DNA of 64,000 nt from positions 1 through 64,000 of the forward strand of contig WACJ01000219.1 of the NCBI GenBank assembly GCA_008973525.1, written 5' to 3'. Each line of letters starts with the position of its first letter. The first letter of the stretch is position 1. Below, in pieces: positions 35,799 to 46,400 of this stretch. A program made the translations under genes and the position numbers. The notes beneath the pieces were generated by a model. It worked only from the letters and a program-made list of their open reading frames with translations. It was not told where the DNA came from and did not search any database. Source of the stretch: Stenopsyche tienmushanensis. Lineage: Eukaryota > Arthropoda > Insecta > Trichoptera > Stenopsychidae.

Positions 35799-36680
35799 AT
35801 ACGGGGTGCGTTCAAAAAGTAATGCGTCCAATTTTCTCCAGACGCGATGAAACACCGCAGCGCGTTCTAACCTGCTGAGTTAGATCGAGGAGAGTATCAG
35901 CTTTAAAAGTTGCATCTGAGAGTCAGGGCATGCGTTTCCGTGAAATGGATCATTCTATCGATCTCTATCAAATGTTGCGTTAAACTTAGGAAGTCCGCTA
36001 CCGAAACGTTTCTTTCCAATTCAGCAGGCCTTTGGGAGCGATCGCTTGTCCATATTACAAGTTCTCCGATGGCAAAAGTTGTTCAAGGAGGGCCGAGAGG
36101 AGATCACCGACGAACTCTGCAGTGGAAATCCATCAACCTCCTGAATGGTAAAAAATATGACGCGTGTGCATTTGTTTTGTTATTTGAACTCTGACCGACG
36201 GTTGAGCCATCAATGGATAGCAGAATCTCTAAACATAACAAAAACATCCGTTTATCGCACTGTAACTGAATATTTGAACGCAAAGATGCATAGTAACTTC
36301 ATCACGACAACAGCACATTCGTTGTCGACGATTTCTTGACCGGGACCCGCACCCTACTGTTTTATCGGCCCCTCTGCAGCCCTGACTTGGCTCCTCGAGA
36401 TTTTTTTTTTCTTTCGTCGCTCAAGAGAAGCTCCGAAAGGGATACGTCGGGACACGATTGAAACCATCCAACCTCATGTTACATCAGTTCTAAAGGACAT
36501 CTCGGAGAAGACCTTCCGGAGACCCTTCCAGGCCTGGCAACGCCACCTCCAGAAAGATATAGACGCAGGAGGGCACTATTTCGAGGATTTTTAACTAATT
36601 GTAAAAATATGTTCAATACATGATTTATACATGTTTTTTTTTATGAATTCGGACGCATTACTTTTTGAATGCATCCTGTA
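35799..36680 (+). mobile_element. mariner-like element with inverted ends and broken transposase
   Basis: Left end TACGGGGTGCGTTCAAAAAG pairs with the inverse of the right end (TACAGGATGCATTCAAAAAG), both continuing TAATGCGTCC. Inside: DRRLSHQWIAESLNITKTSV (mariner helix-turn-helix) near 36195-36255, SPDLAPRDFFFF near 36380-36415 (second catalytic block), and a C-terminal FQAWQRHLQKDIDAGGHYFE ending at 36592. The middle, including the first aspartate, is deleted. The element is inactive. Confidence 0.85.
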
Positions 36681-38053
36681 TATGACGAACATATTTTTTT
36701 TTTTTTTTTTTTTTTTATTTATTTATTAATATTTAGTCTATTTAATAAACCTTAACCTTTCTCTCCGGGGGTTTGACACCAATATTTTTAAACTGAGAAA
36801 TAATAGCTCTTTGGAATTGTCGCGTACAAAAGGAGGATTTAGAAATGTTTCCACTTTTACACGCCGACGTCGACAGGAAAGATGTTTTAAATGTAATAAA
36901 TCAACACTTGAAGGCATCGGTACTAAAATTTAATAACTACTACTATATTTCCTTTATGAAGGACGTTATTTCATGCACTTTTACGAGTAGAGAAAAATAT
37001 CAATTAATAGAATTGTCTTCGGATACCACTCTGATATTCAGACCCAAAACATTAACATTGTCTCATAAACATTAACACGATGAATATCTATCTTTAAGTT
37101 GTAAAGCTATACATTTTTCAATGTAGTTTTAAACAATCTATTTATGCGAAAAAGCATTTTCATTCATGTTTTATGCATGTTTGTTAGTTATAGCCATGTC
37201 CATCTGTCACAATATAAGATTAAAAAAATATTTCAGTATTAGTGGTTCGCATTTTTTTACCGGTCCGTATGTGTAAAAAGGTTGGGGAACACTCTTTTAG
37301 CTGACCCTCGTATATGGAGCTGAACGCTTCTGAAGTTTTCTTTTGTTTGTTTTTTCTTCTTGCAGTGAAATTTGAAAACAGGACTCTAATTGTTTAGTCA
37401 AGTTCGGACTTGTCCTTGTGACATTCAACAGTTTAATCGTTTCCATTGTTATATATCGAAATTGTAGGACGCAACAGATCCTTCCGGCAATACAATTTAT
37501 GTTATGGAACGTCTTCTTCGTCAGTGTGATTTTCAAACGAAAGCGTGTTTAACGTTACTATGATTTCTCTTTATTTCACTTTGGTTAGAATAAATGCACA
37601 GTTACGATAGTGACTCGAAGTCTGAGCGCTGTCGCAAAAGGCGGACAGAGATTGTGAGAACGATGTCAAGTGTGTCGTCGTAGGTTTGGAGGCTTACAAA
37701 AAGTTCAGTCGGCGACTTGACGACGCTTGCGAAGTTTGTTAGGCAAAAAATGAGGGATGAAATTTGATCAGTCGACAAGCACTACGATAGTGAACAAACG
37801 TTAGCCAGACGCGTGGGATAGGTTTCAATAAGAAATAAATTAGGTTTATAAATTTTAATACAAAATATTAGGTAAGAATAAAATAGATTTAATTTCTCTT
37901 TGAAATTTTAATATATATAAAATCTTCTCAAAATATTGCAAATCTACATTGGGTTAAAAAAAACGATGAAAACTCGCCGTCGAAGCCGACGCGGGTGGAA
38001 CAAAATGAGAATCAGACAATCGCAGAAACGGGGCGGAGGCTCGCGAGGGTCGC

Positions 38054-39557
38054 TCAGTTGACTCCGTTGGGGGCGCTGTTCGCGTCGAACGAGAGGCGAC
38101 TCCCGGGAGACGGCAGCTTCTCTCTTTCGGAGTTTCCGGCGATGAAGATGGCGACTTGCTCCTGGAAGCGGAGGACAGAGTTGAGCGGAGGAAGGGAGGC
38201 TCCGACGGGAGCCGCCGGGACTCACCAGGAGCGCGCCGGCTCGCCGCTGCGCTTCCGTCCTCGCGAACTCCAGGCGGAGGCGAGTCCTTCCGCCGACTTC
38301 CGATCTGACTCTCTGAAACCGAAGACGGATCGAACGGTGAGACGCATCGCGGGGGAGGGGAGAGGGGGAGGGAGCGGACTCCCGTACCTCGATCAGCTCG
38401 GACAGGCGACGCAGGAGGAGCCGCAGCCGGTGCGACGTTTCCCTGAAAGAACACGAGGATGAGCGGGCGCCTCCGACGGGCGGAGGCCGCGGGACGCGGG
38501 ACGCGACTCACTCTGGCAGCTCGACGATCGCGCGCCCGACGAAGTTGACGAAGTGGACGACGCGCCTGGCCGTCTCCCTCGTCAGCATGACGACGAGGTG
38601 CTCGAGGGTGTCCGGGCGCGCCTGGTTCTCCGGCTCGTCCTCGCTGAGCGTCGCCCAGAGCCGCTTCGCCTCGAGCCAGGCCGCCCTCGGGTCGGCGACG
38701 GCCTGAAACGAAAGCCGAAAGAGGAGAGGGCGAACGGGAGCCGGGACTCGGGACGGGGTCGAGACTCACCAGCTCGGCCGCGTACGCCAGGACGTGGATC
38801 GCCTCCGCCGTGTGCTCCCCGAGGGCCCTCGCCTCCCTCAGCGTCCTGCGGGTGAGCCTCCTGCTGAGCTTGCGGGTCAGCCTGTCGACGTGCCGGATGG
38901 TCCTGACGGCCCTGTGCGCGCCGGGCTCCTCGGCCGCGCCGGCCGCCGGGGCCCGGGGCTCCTCTCGGCCGTCGGGCGGGAGATACTTGTCGACGTAGAG
39001 GTCCGCCGCGTCGAGCGCCCCGTCGAGGCCGTCGGCCGCCCTGCTCCCGATGCGCTTCACCGAGTCCGCCCTCTTGAGCACGGGCTCGACGATGCGGCAG
39101 CTGACGTATTCCTGCGCGCTCGAGAGCATCTGAGGAGAAGAGACGTAGACTCACCCGACTGGCCGGACTCCCCGGGCGGGGGGAGGGGGGGCGAGACGAC
39201 TTGCCATCTCCGGCGGAAGGTAGACCGAAGGCGCCGCCCTCTCGACGCTCTCGAGCAGCGCGCAGAGGAGGCCGTCGAGGGCCTCGAGGGGTCCGGCGAG
39301 GCGGCGGAGCGCCGGGCGCGCCAGGAGCGAGACGGAGACTCCGGCGGAGAGCTCCGCGAGCGCGCAGCAGCGGGCGAAGAGCGCGCTGGATCCCTGAAAG
39401 CGGAGGAGTGGAGCGAACCGGGGCGCCTCGGGAGTCCGCCTCGGGCCGCGCCCCCGACCCTCACCTTCATGCCGGAGTAGATCCTGCCGCAGCGGGAGAT
39501 CCCCGACTCGACGAAGGGCACGGAGGCGAAGCGCGCGGCCGACCTGAATTCGAGCAT
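38054..39557 (-). CDS. Lsd-1: Lipid storage droplets surface-binding protein 1 (perilipin)
   Basis: Perilipin 1 ortholog, 360 aa, acting on the fat-body lipid droplet surface in regulated lipolysis. Seven exons: 39465-39557, 39205-39393, 38770-39129, 38512-38702, 38388-38442, 38226-38312 and 38054-38161. The phases agree throughout. The protein starts MLEFRSAARFASVPFVESGI and contains VYLPPEM, then VEPVLKRADSVKRIGSRAAD and DLYVDKYLPP, the signature order of insect Lsd-1. Later exons hold HVLAYAAELA and RLLLRRLSELIE-type amphipathic helices. The C-terminus is NSAPNGVN. The intron after exon 2 uses a GC donor (ATG then GCAAGT) rather than GT. The gene is strongly GC-rich. It lies on the same strand as Lsd-2, downstream of no other gene. 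Confidence 0.9.
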
Positions 39558-41405
39558 CTTCTCGCGCGAACTGCGACCGGAGACTGGCGGCGAGACGGAC
39601 CGAGCGCCGATTCCGACCTTTTTTTTCTCGCGTTCCGTTTACGAATTCGTGTCAGACGACAGTCGCTCGACCGATGATCATTTTTTATTTTGCAATCGCA
39701 CGATTTTCTCCCCTCTTCGTCTATTTCATATGAAAACTGTTGCGAATCGTCCCGACCTTTGAGAATTGCGCTTCCGATCGTCGACTTTGAATTTTTTTAT
39801 TGTTTTCGATGAATTATATATTTAGACGGGGCGACCCGAGCCTCGCTATCGCATCGTGCGCTTTATCTAGTTGACTTTCAACTCGGACGAATGCGTTTTT
39901 TTCATATCGCACGCTCATCGAAACGTCTCTCGGATCGCGCTTCCGAAAGGGATAATCCATTTTTCAATCGACTCTGCGTTCATCTTAAAACCTAACGTAT
40001 CTATTATACGTATCTTTGGGTCCCACCGCATGCCGGCGTGACAGTTTGCGCCGATCGTCGCAGACGCTAAACGTCAACGAATCAGGGGGCGTCGCTGGGA
40101 ACGTATTTTCAGGGAATAATGGGGTTTGGACAATTCCCTACCAGCTTTGGAAGGAGCTAGTCTAGAAGTCTATCATTAAGTCCAGATGCCAGATACTTGT
40201 CTGTAAGATTCTACATTTGACAGCAATTGAAGAAATGGACTACTCCGTAGAATCTCCTTCCGCACATTTAGAGCCAAAACTAACGCAAAACTGCAATTTA
40301 CTCGAAACATATAGATTACTAGAATTGCATCCAATCGAACATTTAAAGATGTGTTTATGAAAATTAAACAAATCCCGGGGGATATATCATGATAAAATAT
40401 AAGCGATCGAAATCGTAGCACAGAACTCAAAGTTTGTTTCGCAGGGATTCTCAAAAATGTCCCCGAAACGGACTTCGTCTGCCGATCTCCGACGCGTCTG
40501 ACATTTGCCATGGAAAAAATTAGCGGTTAAAAATGTTTCTTTTAATTATGCATATTTTCAGCGTAAATAGGTTTTGATAGAAATCTGTAACGACGGTGAC
40601 CTGCAATCGGAGCACGGCGATGGAAAATCTTCAAGGAGTGAGAGAATCCGAACGAAAGTCTGCCGAATCGAAGCATCGATTGTTTACATAGAAAGCTCAA
40701 ATGGTCAACTGAGGGGAACGCAAACGACAATGGACAAGGAACAAACATTGGATAACAAAAGAGATGCAATCGTAAAGAGTGCAAAATTATACATGGGAAA
40801 GTCAAACTAATAAGGTTAATCACAAACAAAATAAGAGGATAAATTTAAAAATATAGATGTGGGACAAAACATACCAAATATCATTGGGAGAAAGTAGTGA
40901 AAAAAGTATATTAGGCCTGGCTTAAAAGGAAGGCCTGGCCGACTTCTCGAGTCCCAATTTCGGTACCTTCGATGCTCCCGATTGTCGCAGAGGTCCTCTC
41001 TTTCGTCGATGGCGATCCGCTTTTTTAGACCGACGTCAAAAAAAGAGGGCTCAAAGGATGAAAAAGATCAATTGAAATATTAAATTATCTAGTATGTATA
41101 TCATTTTTAATACTGGCGACAACGAAGAGGCACACAGCCTCCGTGCAGAGCGGAAATCAGTTTGTAGATCAAAAAGGCTCTTCCGATCTAATCTAGTCTC
41201 GATACAAATATGACCAGCTTTATTCCGACCGACTTTTAAACGTCAGTACATTTTGATCCATGCAAAAATATTATATGTCAAAGTAGTTTTATAATACTGC
41301 AGTGATTTTTTTTAAAATATGAACGAACACATTTTTTTCATATTGCATTAATTATATTAATAAAAAATGATAATTCAATTTGTGGATTGAGGAGATGACA
41401 GTTGA
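39558..41405. other. Intergenic between Lsd-1 and the POLD3-like gene
   Basis: The first 300 bases are moderately CpG-rich and may be the Lsd-1 promoter. The rest holds short open frames without recognisable domains. I looked here for a missing POLD3 N-terminal exon (pattern like KWLS---VHVNQAK) and found none. Confidence 0.45.
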
Positions 41406-41438
41406 TTGCGAACGGCAACACTGACGGTAGCGCGCGGA

Positions 41439-42317
41439 ATGTCGGCGCTCGACGGCCGCTCGTTCTACGTGAGCGGAGTCCTCGGCGACGGAAGTCGGGT
41501 CGCCTCCGTCGTTCCGTCCGAGCGGCTCCTCGCTTTCGAGGATGGCCTCAAAATCGTTCTCTCCAAGCACATATATTCGCGAAGAAAAATCTCATCCGCC
41601 ATAAGATGCTCCGAAATCGGGAAGAGATCGATCGCCTCCGTCCGAAAGGCAGATCCGATGCCGACTCCCGCTCCGATTCTAGTCGAAAAGCCCATTGAAC
41701 GCCCTCAAATTCCGACCAAGAAGCCCGGCATCGCCGGCTTCCTCTCGAAGCGGAGCGGCGCTCCCGAATCGGCCGAGAGAAGCCTCGACGGTCCCCCCGA
41801 CGCGACGGTGACGAGGGAACGCACGAAACCTAGTTTCGTTAGCAAAAAATCTAAAACGACTGACGCCAAGGACGCGAAGAAACGCAAAAGAATCGAAATC
41901 GTCGAGAGCGACGACAGCGCAGAGTCGAGCTCGGAAGACGAGCCCCGCCCGCCTTCGCCCGAACCGGAACCCGTCGAAGAAGACGTCATCCCGCCGACGC
42001 CGGAACGCCCGCCCCCGAAAAATCCGATCCGCCGAAAGAGGGACGCGCTCTTCGCGGAGGACGACGGATACGTCCGCACCGTCAGAGGCGTTCTCGAAAG
42101 CGATCCCGAAGACGACAAGGAACAGGTCACTCCCGAGGACGAGAGACTCGCTCCCGAAAGTGAACCGCCCGCCCCCGCGGAAGTCGAGCCCGCGCCCAGA
42201 GTCGAGAAAAAATCCCCCTCGGTCAAAAAATCTGCGGCAAACAAAATAAAAAAGAAGCAGTCTCCTCCGTTAAAAGCCAAGCAGACCAACATAATGAACT
42301 TTTTTGCAAAGAAGTGA
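41439..42317 (+). CDS. POLD3: DNA polymerase delta subunit 3-like protein, N-terminally short
   Basis: Single-exon frame of 292 aa from the first ATG; a TGA lies in frame at 41403-41405. Residues 7-50 (RSFYVSGVLGDGSRVASVV...LSKHIYSRRK) resemble the second part of the POLD3/p66 N-terminal domain, where vertebrate proteins read VSGSLI...KVAVVRE...HVYSIQ. The middle is charged and disordered with acidic serine patches (SDDSAESSSEDE) and proline stretches. The extreme C-terminus QTNIMNFFAKK is a canonical PIP box (Q-x-x-M-x-x-F-F), as in POLD3, which tethers polymerase delta to PCNA. The first winged-helix part is missing (292 aa against about 430-470 in the family), so an upstream exon, a real truncation, or a retrocopy are all possible. 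Confidence 0.75.
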   Translation: MSALDGRSFYVSGVLGDGSRVASVVPSERLLAFEDGLKIVLSKHIYSRRKISSAIRCSEIGKRSIASVRKADPMPTPAPILVEKPIERPQIPTKKPGIAGFLSKRSGAPESAERSLDGPPDATVTRERTKPSFVSKKSKTTDAKDAKKRKRIEIVESDDSAESSSEDEPRPPSPEPEPVEEDVIPPTPERPPPKNPIRRKRDALFAEDDGYVRTVRGVLESDPEDDKEQVTPEDERLAPESEPPAPAEVEPAPRVEKKSPSVKKSAANKIKKKQSPPLKAKQTNIMNFFAKK

Positions 42318-43453
42318 TCATAATTGATGTTTACGTTCGAAACTGAGCAACTGTTATAAATTCCAGAGTAATCTGTTCATATCGAATGAATCTCATCCGA
42401 ACACCTCATCAATGTTTCAAATTTTGAGATGTGTTTTTCTTTAGCGTTGTAAACTATTTTTTTACATAATGTTATAATTATTTCTAATCTAATACACCAT
42501 TGATTATTTTCAAGTCTTTATCTCTACCGATTACTACTCTGTGACAGATCTATTCAAATATTGATATCGCCGATTTGATCTGATCCTCTGTCACGATGCT
42601 CTCTGACGCTGCTACGCGTTCTGTCTACCGGGTTCGAACATGTGATGCTATTTTTTCGAATCTACAGCGAAGAAGACAATGTGTAAATTTGTTTAGAGCT
42701 TGAAAGTAACAGATATCCTCTTATATTCATAAAAAAAAAGGAAAAACGCAACATCCAATCAGAAAGAAAACAAAAACGCCAAATAAAATTAATCAGATTG
42801 TCATTGCCGTGTTGTGGTAAAAAAATTCCCACTAGTAATTGTAACATACTCCAAACGCAAAATGTTTGCAGAAGTATTTTTTGAATACCTCCATTTCGGT
42901 GCAAGGAGAACGTCATATTCTTTCGTTTGATATAGTTCTAGCCCCTGATAAATTTCTCTACACTTTAATAGTTTATTTATTAATTTCCTATTCAGTTGCT
43001 GCAAATATTGTCTTCTTTTATCATTCCCTGCATGAATTACTCGTGCCATCTGTATTTCTTACTATGCCATTATTACCTCTCGAAACTTTTATAAGGTCAA
43101 CGTATTGTAAAAATGTCGATTGGAAGAAAATAATAATTTCGGCAACGGTCGCAAAGAATCTGCGATTGAAAAGATCACCCGAACGGGACTGCACTCTACG
43201 AGACGGATTCGACTAAGGACAATGGAAGGGAAAGATGCACCGGTGCTGATATTTTGAAATGTGTGTGCTGTGAATGACTCGAAATGTAGGTCAACCATTT
43301 CAGCTTACATATTTATTCAATTTTATAGTTATTAACTGATAATTGAAATTCAAATTGTTTCTTTTTGAATGAACACTTTGAAATTGGTAAATTAAAAAAA
43401 TCAGTGTGGACTTATCATTTATTTAAAAAAATATACAATAAAATCGTTTAACA
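42318..43453. other. Intergenic, no gene seen
   Basis: AT-rich 3' flanks of the convergent POLD3-like and wda genes. No repeats, RNA genes or protein-like frames were recognised. Confidence 0.5.
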
Positions 43454-46400
43454 TCAATTTTCCTTAGAGACGACTGCTCCGACTGCGACTAACCAGTCCG
43501 AGCAATACCGAGAGGCGACAACATGTGAACATTTACAGTGAAACGTTGTGGGGGACTGCTCGTGATTTAGACTAGACCTGAAATATAAAAATATCACGTG
43601 TTATTAGCAAACAAATGTATAACCGTACAATTTGCTCCGAAAACCAAAGTGATAGATGAAAGAGTTAAAATATATATGTCGGAAAGCGTATCGCTGACTA
43701 GTTCCTTCGATCTATGATCATGACGCGTTGAAAATGTATCTAGTTTGCGTTTATAAAAATTTTACACACTTGTATTTATAAAAATGCGAATCCCACAATC
43801 GAACCGACGAATCCATGCTCGTAGACACCAATGTTCCCGAATCGGACACATCGCTCATTCCGTTTGCGGAATACTCTCTATTGAAACTGAAGTTTGAGTC
43901 TTCGTTGAAAGTCGACCACTCTAGATTGGTGATTGTGTTTTGATGACCTTTCAAGTCGTGAAGACAGTTCCCGCTGGCTATGTCCCAAATTTTTATTCGT
44001 TTGTCTTCTCCTAAAATAGATTTAAAAGCTAATAAGTCACCGTGAAAAATTTAAACGCTCGCAATAATCAGAAAACGCAACGAAGATTACCTCCGCTGGC
44101 GATTAGCTTTCCGTCGGGACTGAACGCCAAACAATGTATGGAACCTCTGTGTCCCGGAAATAGCCTGACTTGCTGCCCGGTGGATACGCACCATAATCTG
44201 ACTGTCTTGTCAGCGCTGCCGGTGGCTATATAATTACCGTTCGGATGAAAACTGACCGCCTGCAATATAAACGTATTGAATAAAATAACTATCGACTGTA
44301 GTGGCAATATAAATGGTAAAAATCTCACATTAACATCCAAATTGTGGCCGGCGAATATTCTCAAAGGAAATGTTCTATCGAGAGACCAAAGTTTCGCTGT
44401 TCTATCGTGTGAACCGGATGCTATATAAATTCCATGTTTGGCAACGTCCAAACACCAAACGGGATAATTATGACCCCTGAAAATGAAAAGAAAATAGGCT
44501 ATATGTCTTTTTCCCTATTTGAAATTACCCAACACCGAAAAGAACTTCTAGGAAATTTAAAAAACTATATTTAAAAATAATATACCGATAAATGGCAGCA
44601 CAACTTTTATCGGACATTCTCCAAGCTCTTATGCTTGAATCTTGAGAAGCAGAAATGAGTACACCACTTTTATCGGCTGTTTCTATCAATTTCATGGTTT
44701 GTACAGGTCCACTGTGACCACGTAGACAGATACCAGATGAGGGATCACTAAAAAACAAATTAAATTATTTTATCATGTGATTTTTTGAATAAACTCTAAA
44801 ATTATCAAGGATTTTTTCTATTGCATAAAACCCAAAACTAATGTATGGTGATTATTTTTTATAATAATCACTAAACTAAAACATCAGTGACCCCCACCAT
44901 AAGACAGATATTAAAATCAATTTTTAGTAACATACTATTCAAATATTTCCTTAAAAATGTACATTTTTTAGTAGAATGCAAATGAAACGGTCAACTTTTT
45001 ATAGTTTTGTTTCTTTTTCCCGAAAATTATATCAACATCATCTTTTATTTAGGTCACTCTGGTTAGAATAAATTATAAATACAACTAAAAACGTTAACAT
45101 ATCTAAGATCCACTAGTCAGCAGGTCTACCTTTTGAATGATCTTTCCTACGAAACTGAATCTATTTTGAAAATGAAAGCGAATTGGGATTTTTTAATCAT
45201 TCAATATAATTATGTGAATTACCATTTTTTAATATTTGCCTAAAATCATGGATTGATAACTAAGGATGTTTTTTTTTTTGGGGTTTGTATTTATTATTCC
45301 CATTAAATTCAAGAAATTTAATAGATCATTCCTAGTCAACTGATCCATTATTATATTCACCAATATATTCAGAAACTAACTCTGAAATAGATTTCAAATA
45401 TTACTTTGCATGTTGCATTGTTCCAATAATGAAAAACAGCATTCTGATGATCATCTGGCTAAAATAAAGCCATCCGTAACTAAATAAAACCTGCTATAGC
45501 TATGAATTATAGTAAAAAATATGGGAAGTGTGGATAGGAATGACGGCATGATGATAAGCTTCATGAAAAATTTGTGTATATAAATTGAGACAACTTTAAA
45601 TCAATTTTAATAGTGCGTATATAATATTAACAAAATATATTCACTGATGTGGCAACCCTAAACAAGAAATGCTCAAAACCCGTAAATTATCCCGCAAGAT
45701 GGCTTGTGGTATACATATGCTAGGGCACACCTCTCCTTTTGGCAATAAGATATGGAAGTCAAACTCCTTTTTACACAATTTCTAATATCTCTAAATTCGC
45801 TGGCATGAGTCGCACGGCTGGTTTATTACGCAATGGCAGTTAAGAGGTTAAAAACAAAATTTAGCCCCAATCATTAGAAATGCAAGGACCAACTATAATA
45901 GAAATTAAAAATTATTGATTACACATGCTAATCATGGTGAGAGTACATATATAATAAACGCAAGCATTAAAACCTATTATTTTACTCATTAAGATAATTA
46001 ATTAATTGTAAGAGAAGAATTTAAGTGGAGGCTAATATTGTTAATATATCATTCACATAATTGTTAACCAAGATTCATTGTTTGTACATTTTTACTTATG
46101 AAATAAATTCACTTCTATTTTATTGAAATTCTCTTAAACAAACCACTTCAAGATCATTTTAAAAAATAAGAAAACATATTGTAAATGAGCCATCGTGAAT
46201 CTAAAGATGACAAACATAAAAAGTCTAATTTTGCTACTTGTAAAAAATAAGAATCTTAAAAATGAACAATGAATTTCTACCAAGTATTCACACCAGATCG
46301 CCTTCAATTTAAGAATCAAAGTACTGTTATCAATATTTAAAAAAAAAACAACAATTTAAAGTCATGTTTTCTCAAATCCAATTGACATAAAAACATAACG

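Larger units (their letters stand above)
33701..37312. mobile_element. Outer element of a nest, with TACGAGGGTCA inverted ends
   Basis: TACGAGGGTCATCTGAAAAG at 33701 is matched by the inverse of 37292-37312 (TACGAGGGTCAGCTAAAAGA). Inside lie the piggyBac at 33801 and the mariner at 35799. The style resembles mariner ends, but no own transposase is readable. Chance pairing of short ends is possible. Confidence 0.4.

Noticed and set aside
37954..39129. Single 391-codon minus-strand frame over Lsd-1
   Set aside because: It reads through introns (arginine- and serine-rich stretches). The spliced model gives consistent phases and the expected perilipin sequence.
40574..40810. 78-codon frame upstream of the POLD3-like gene as its missing exon
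   Set aside because: The translation has no winged-helix pattern and no splice donor in a suitable position was seen.
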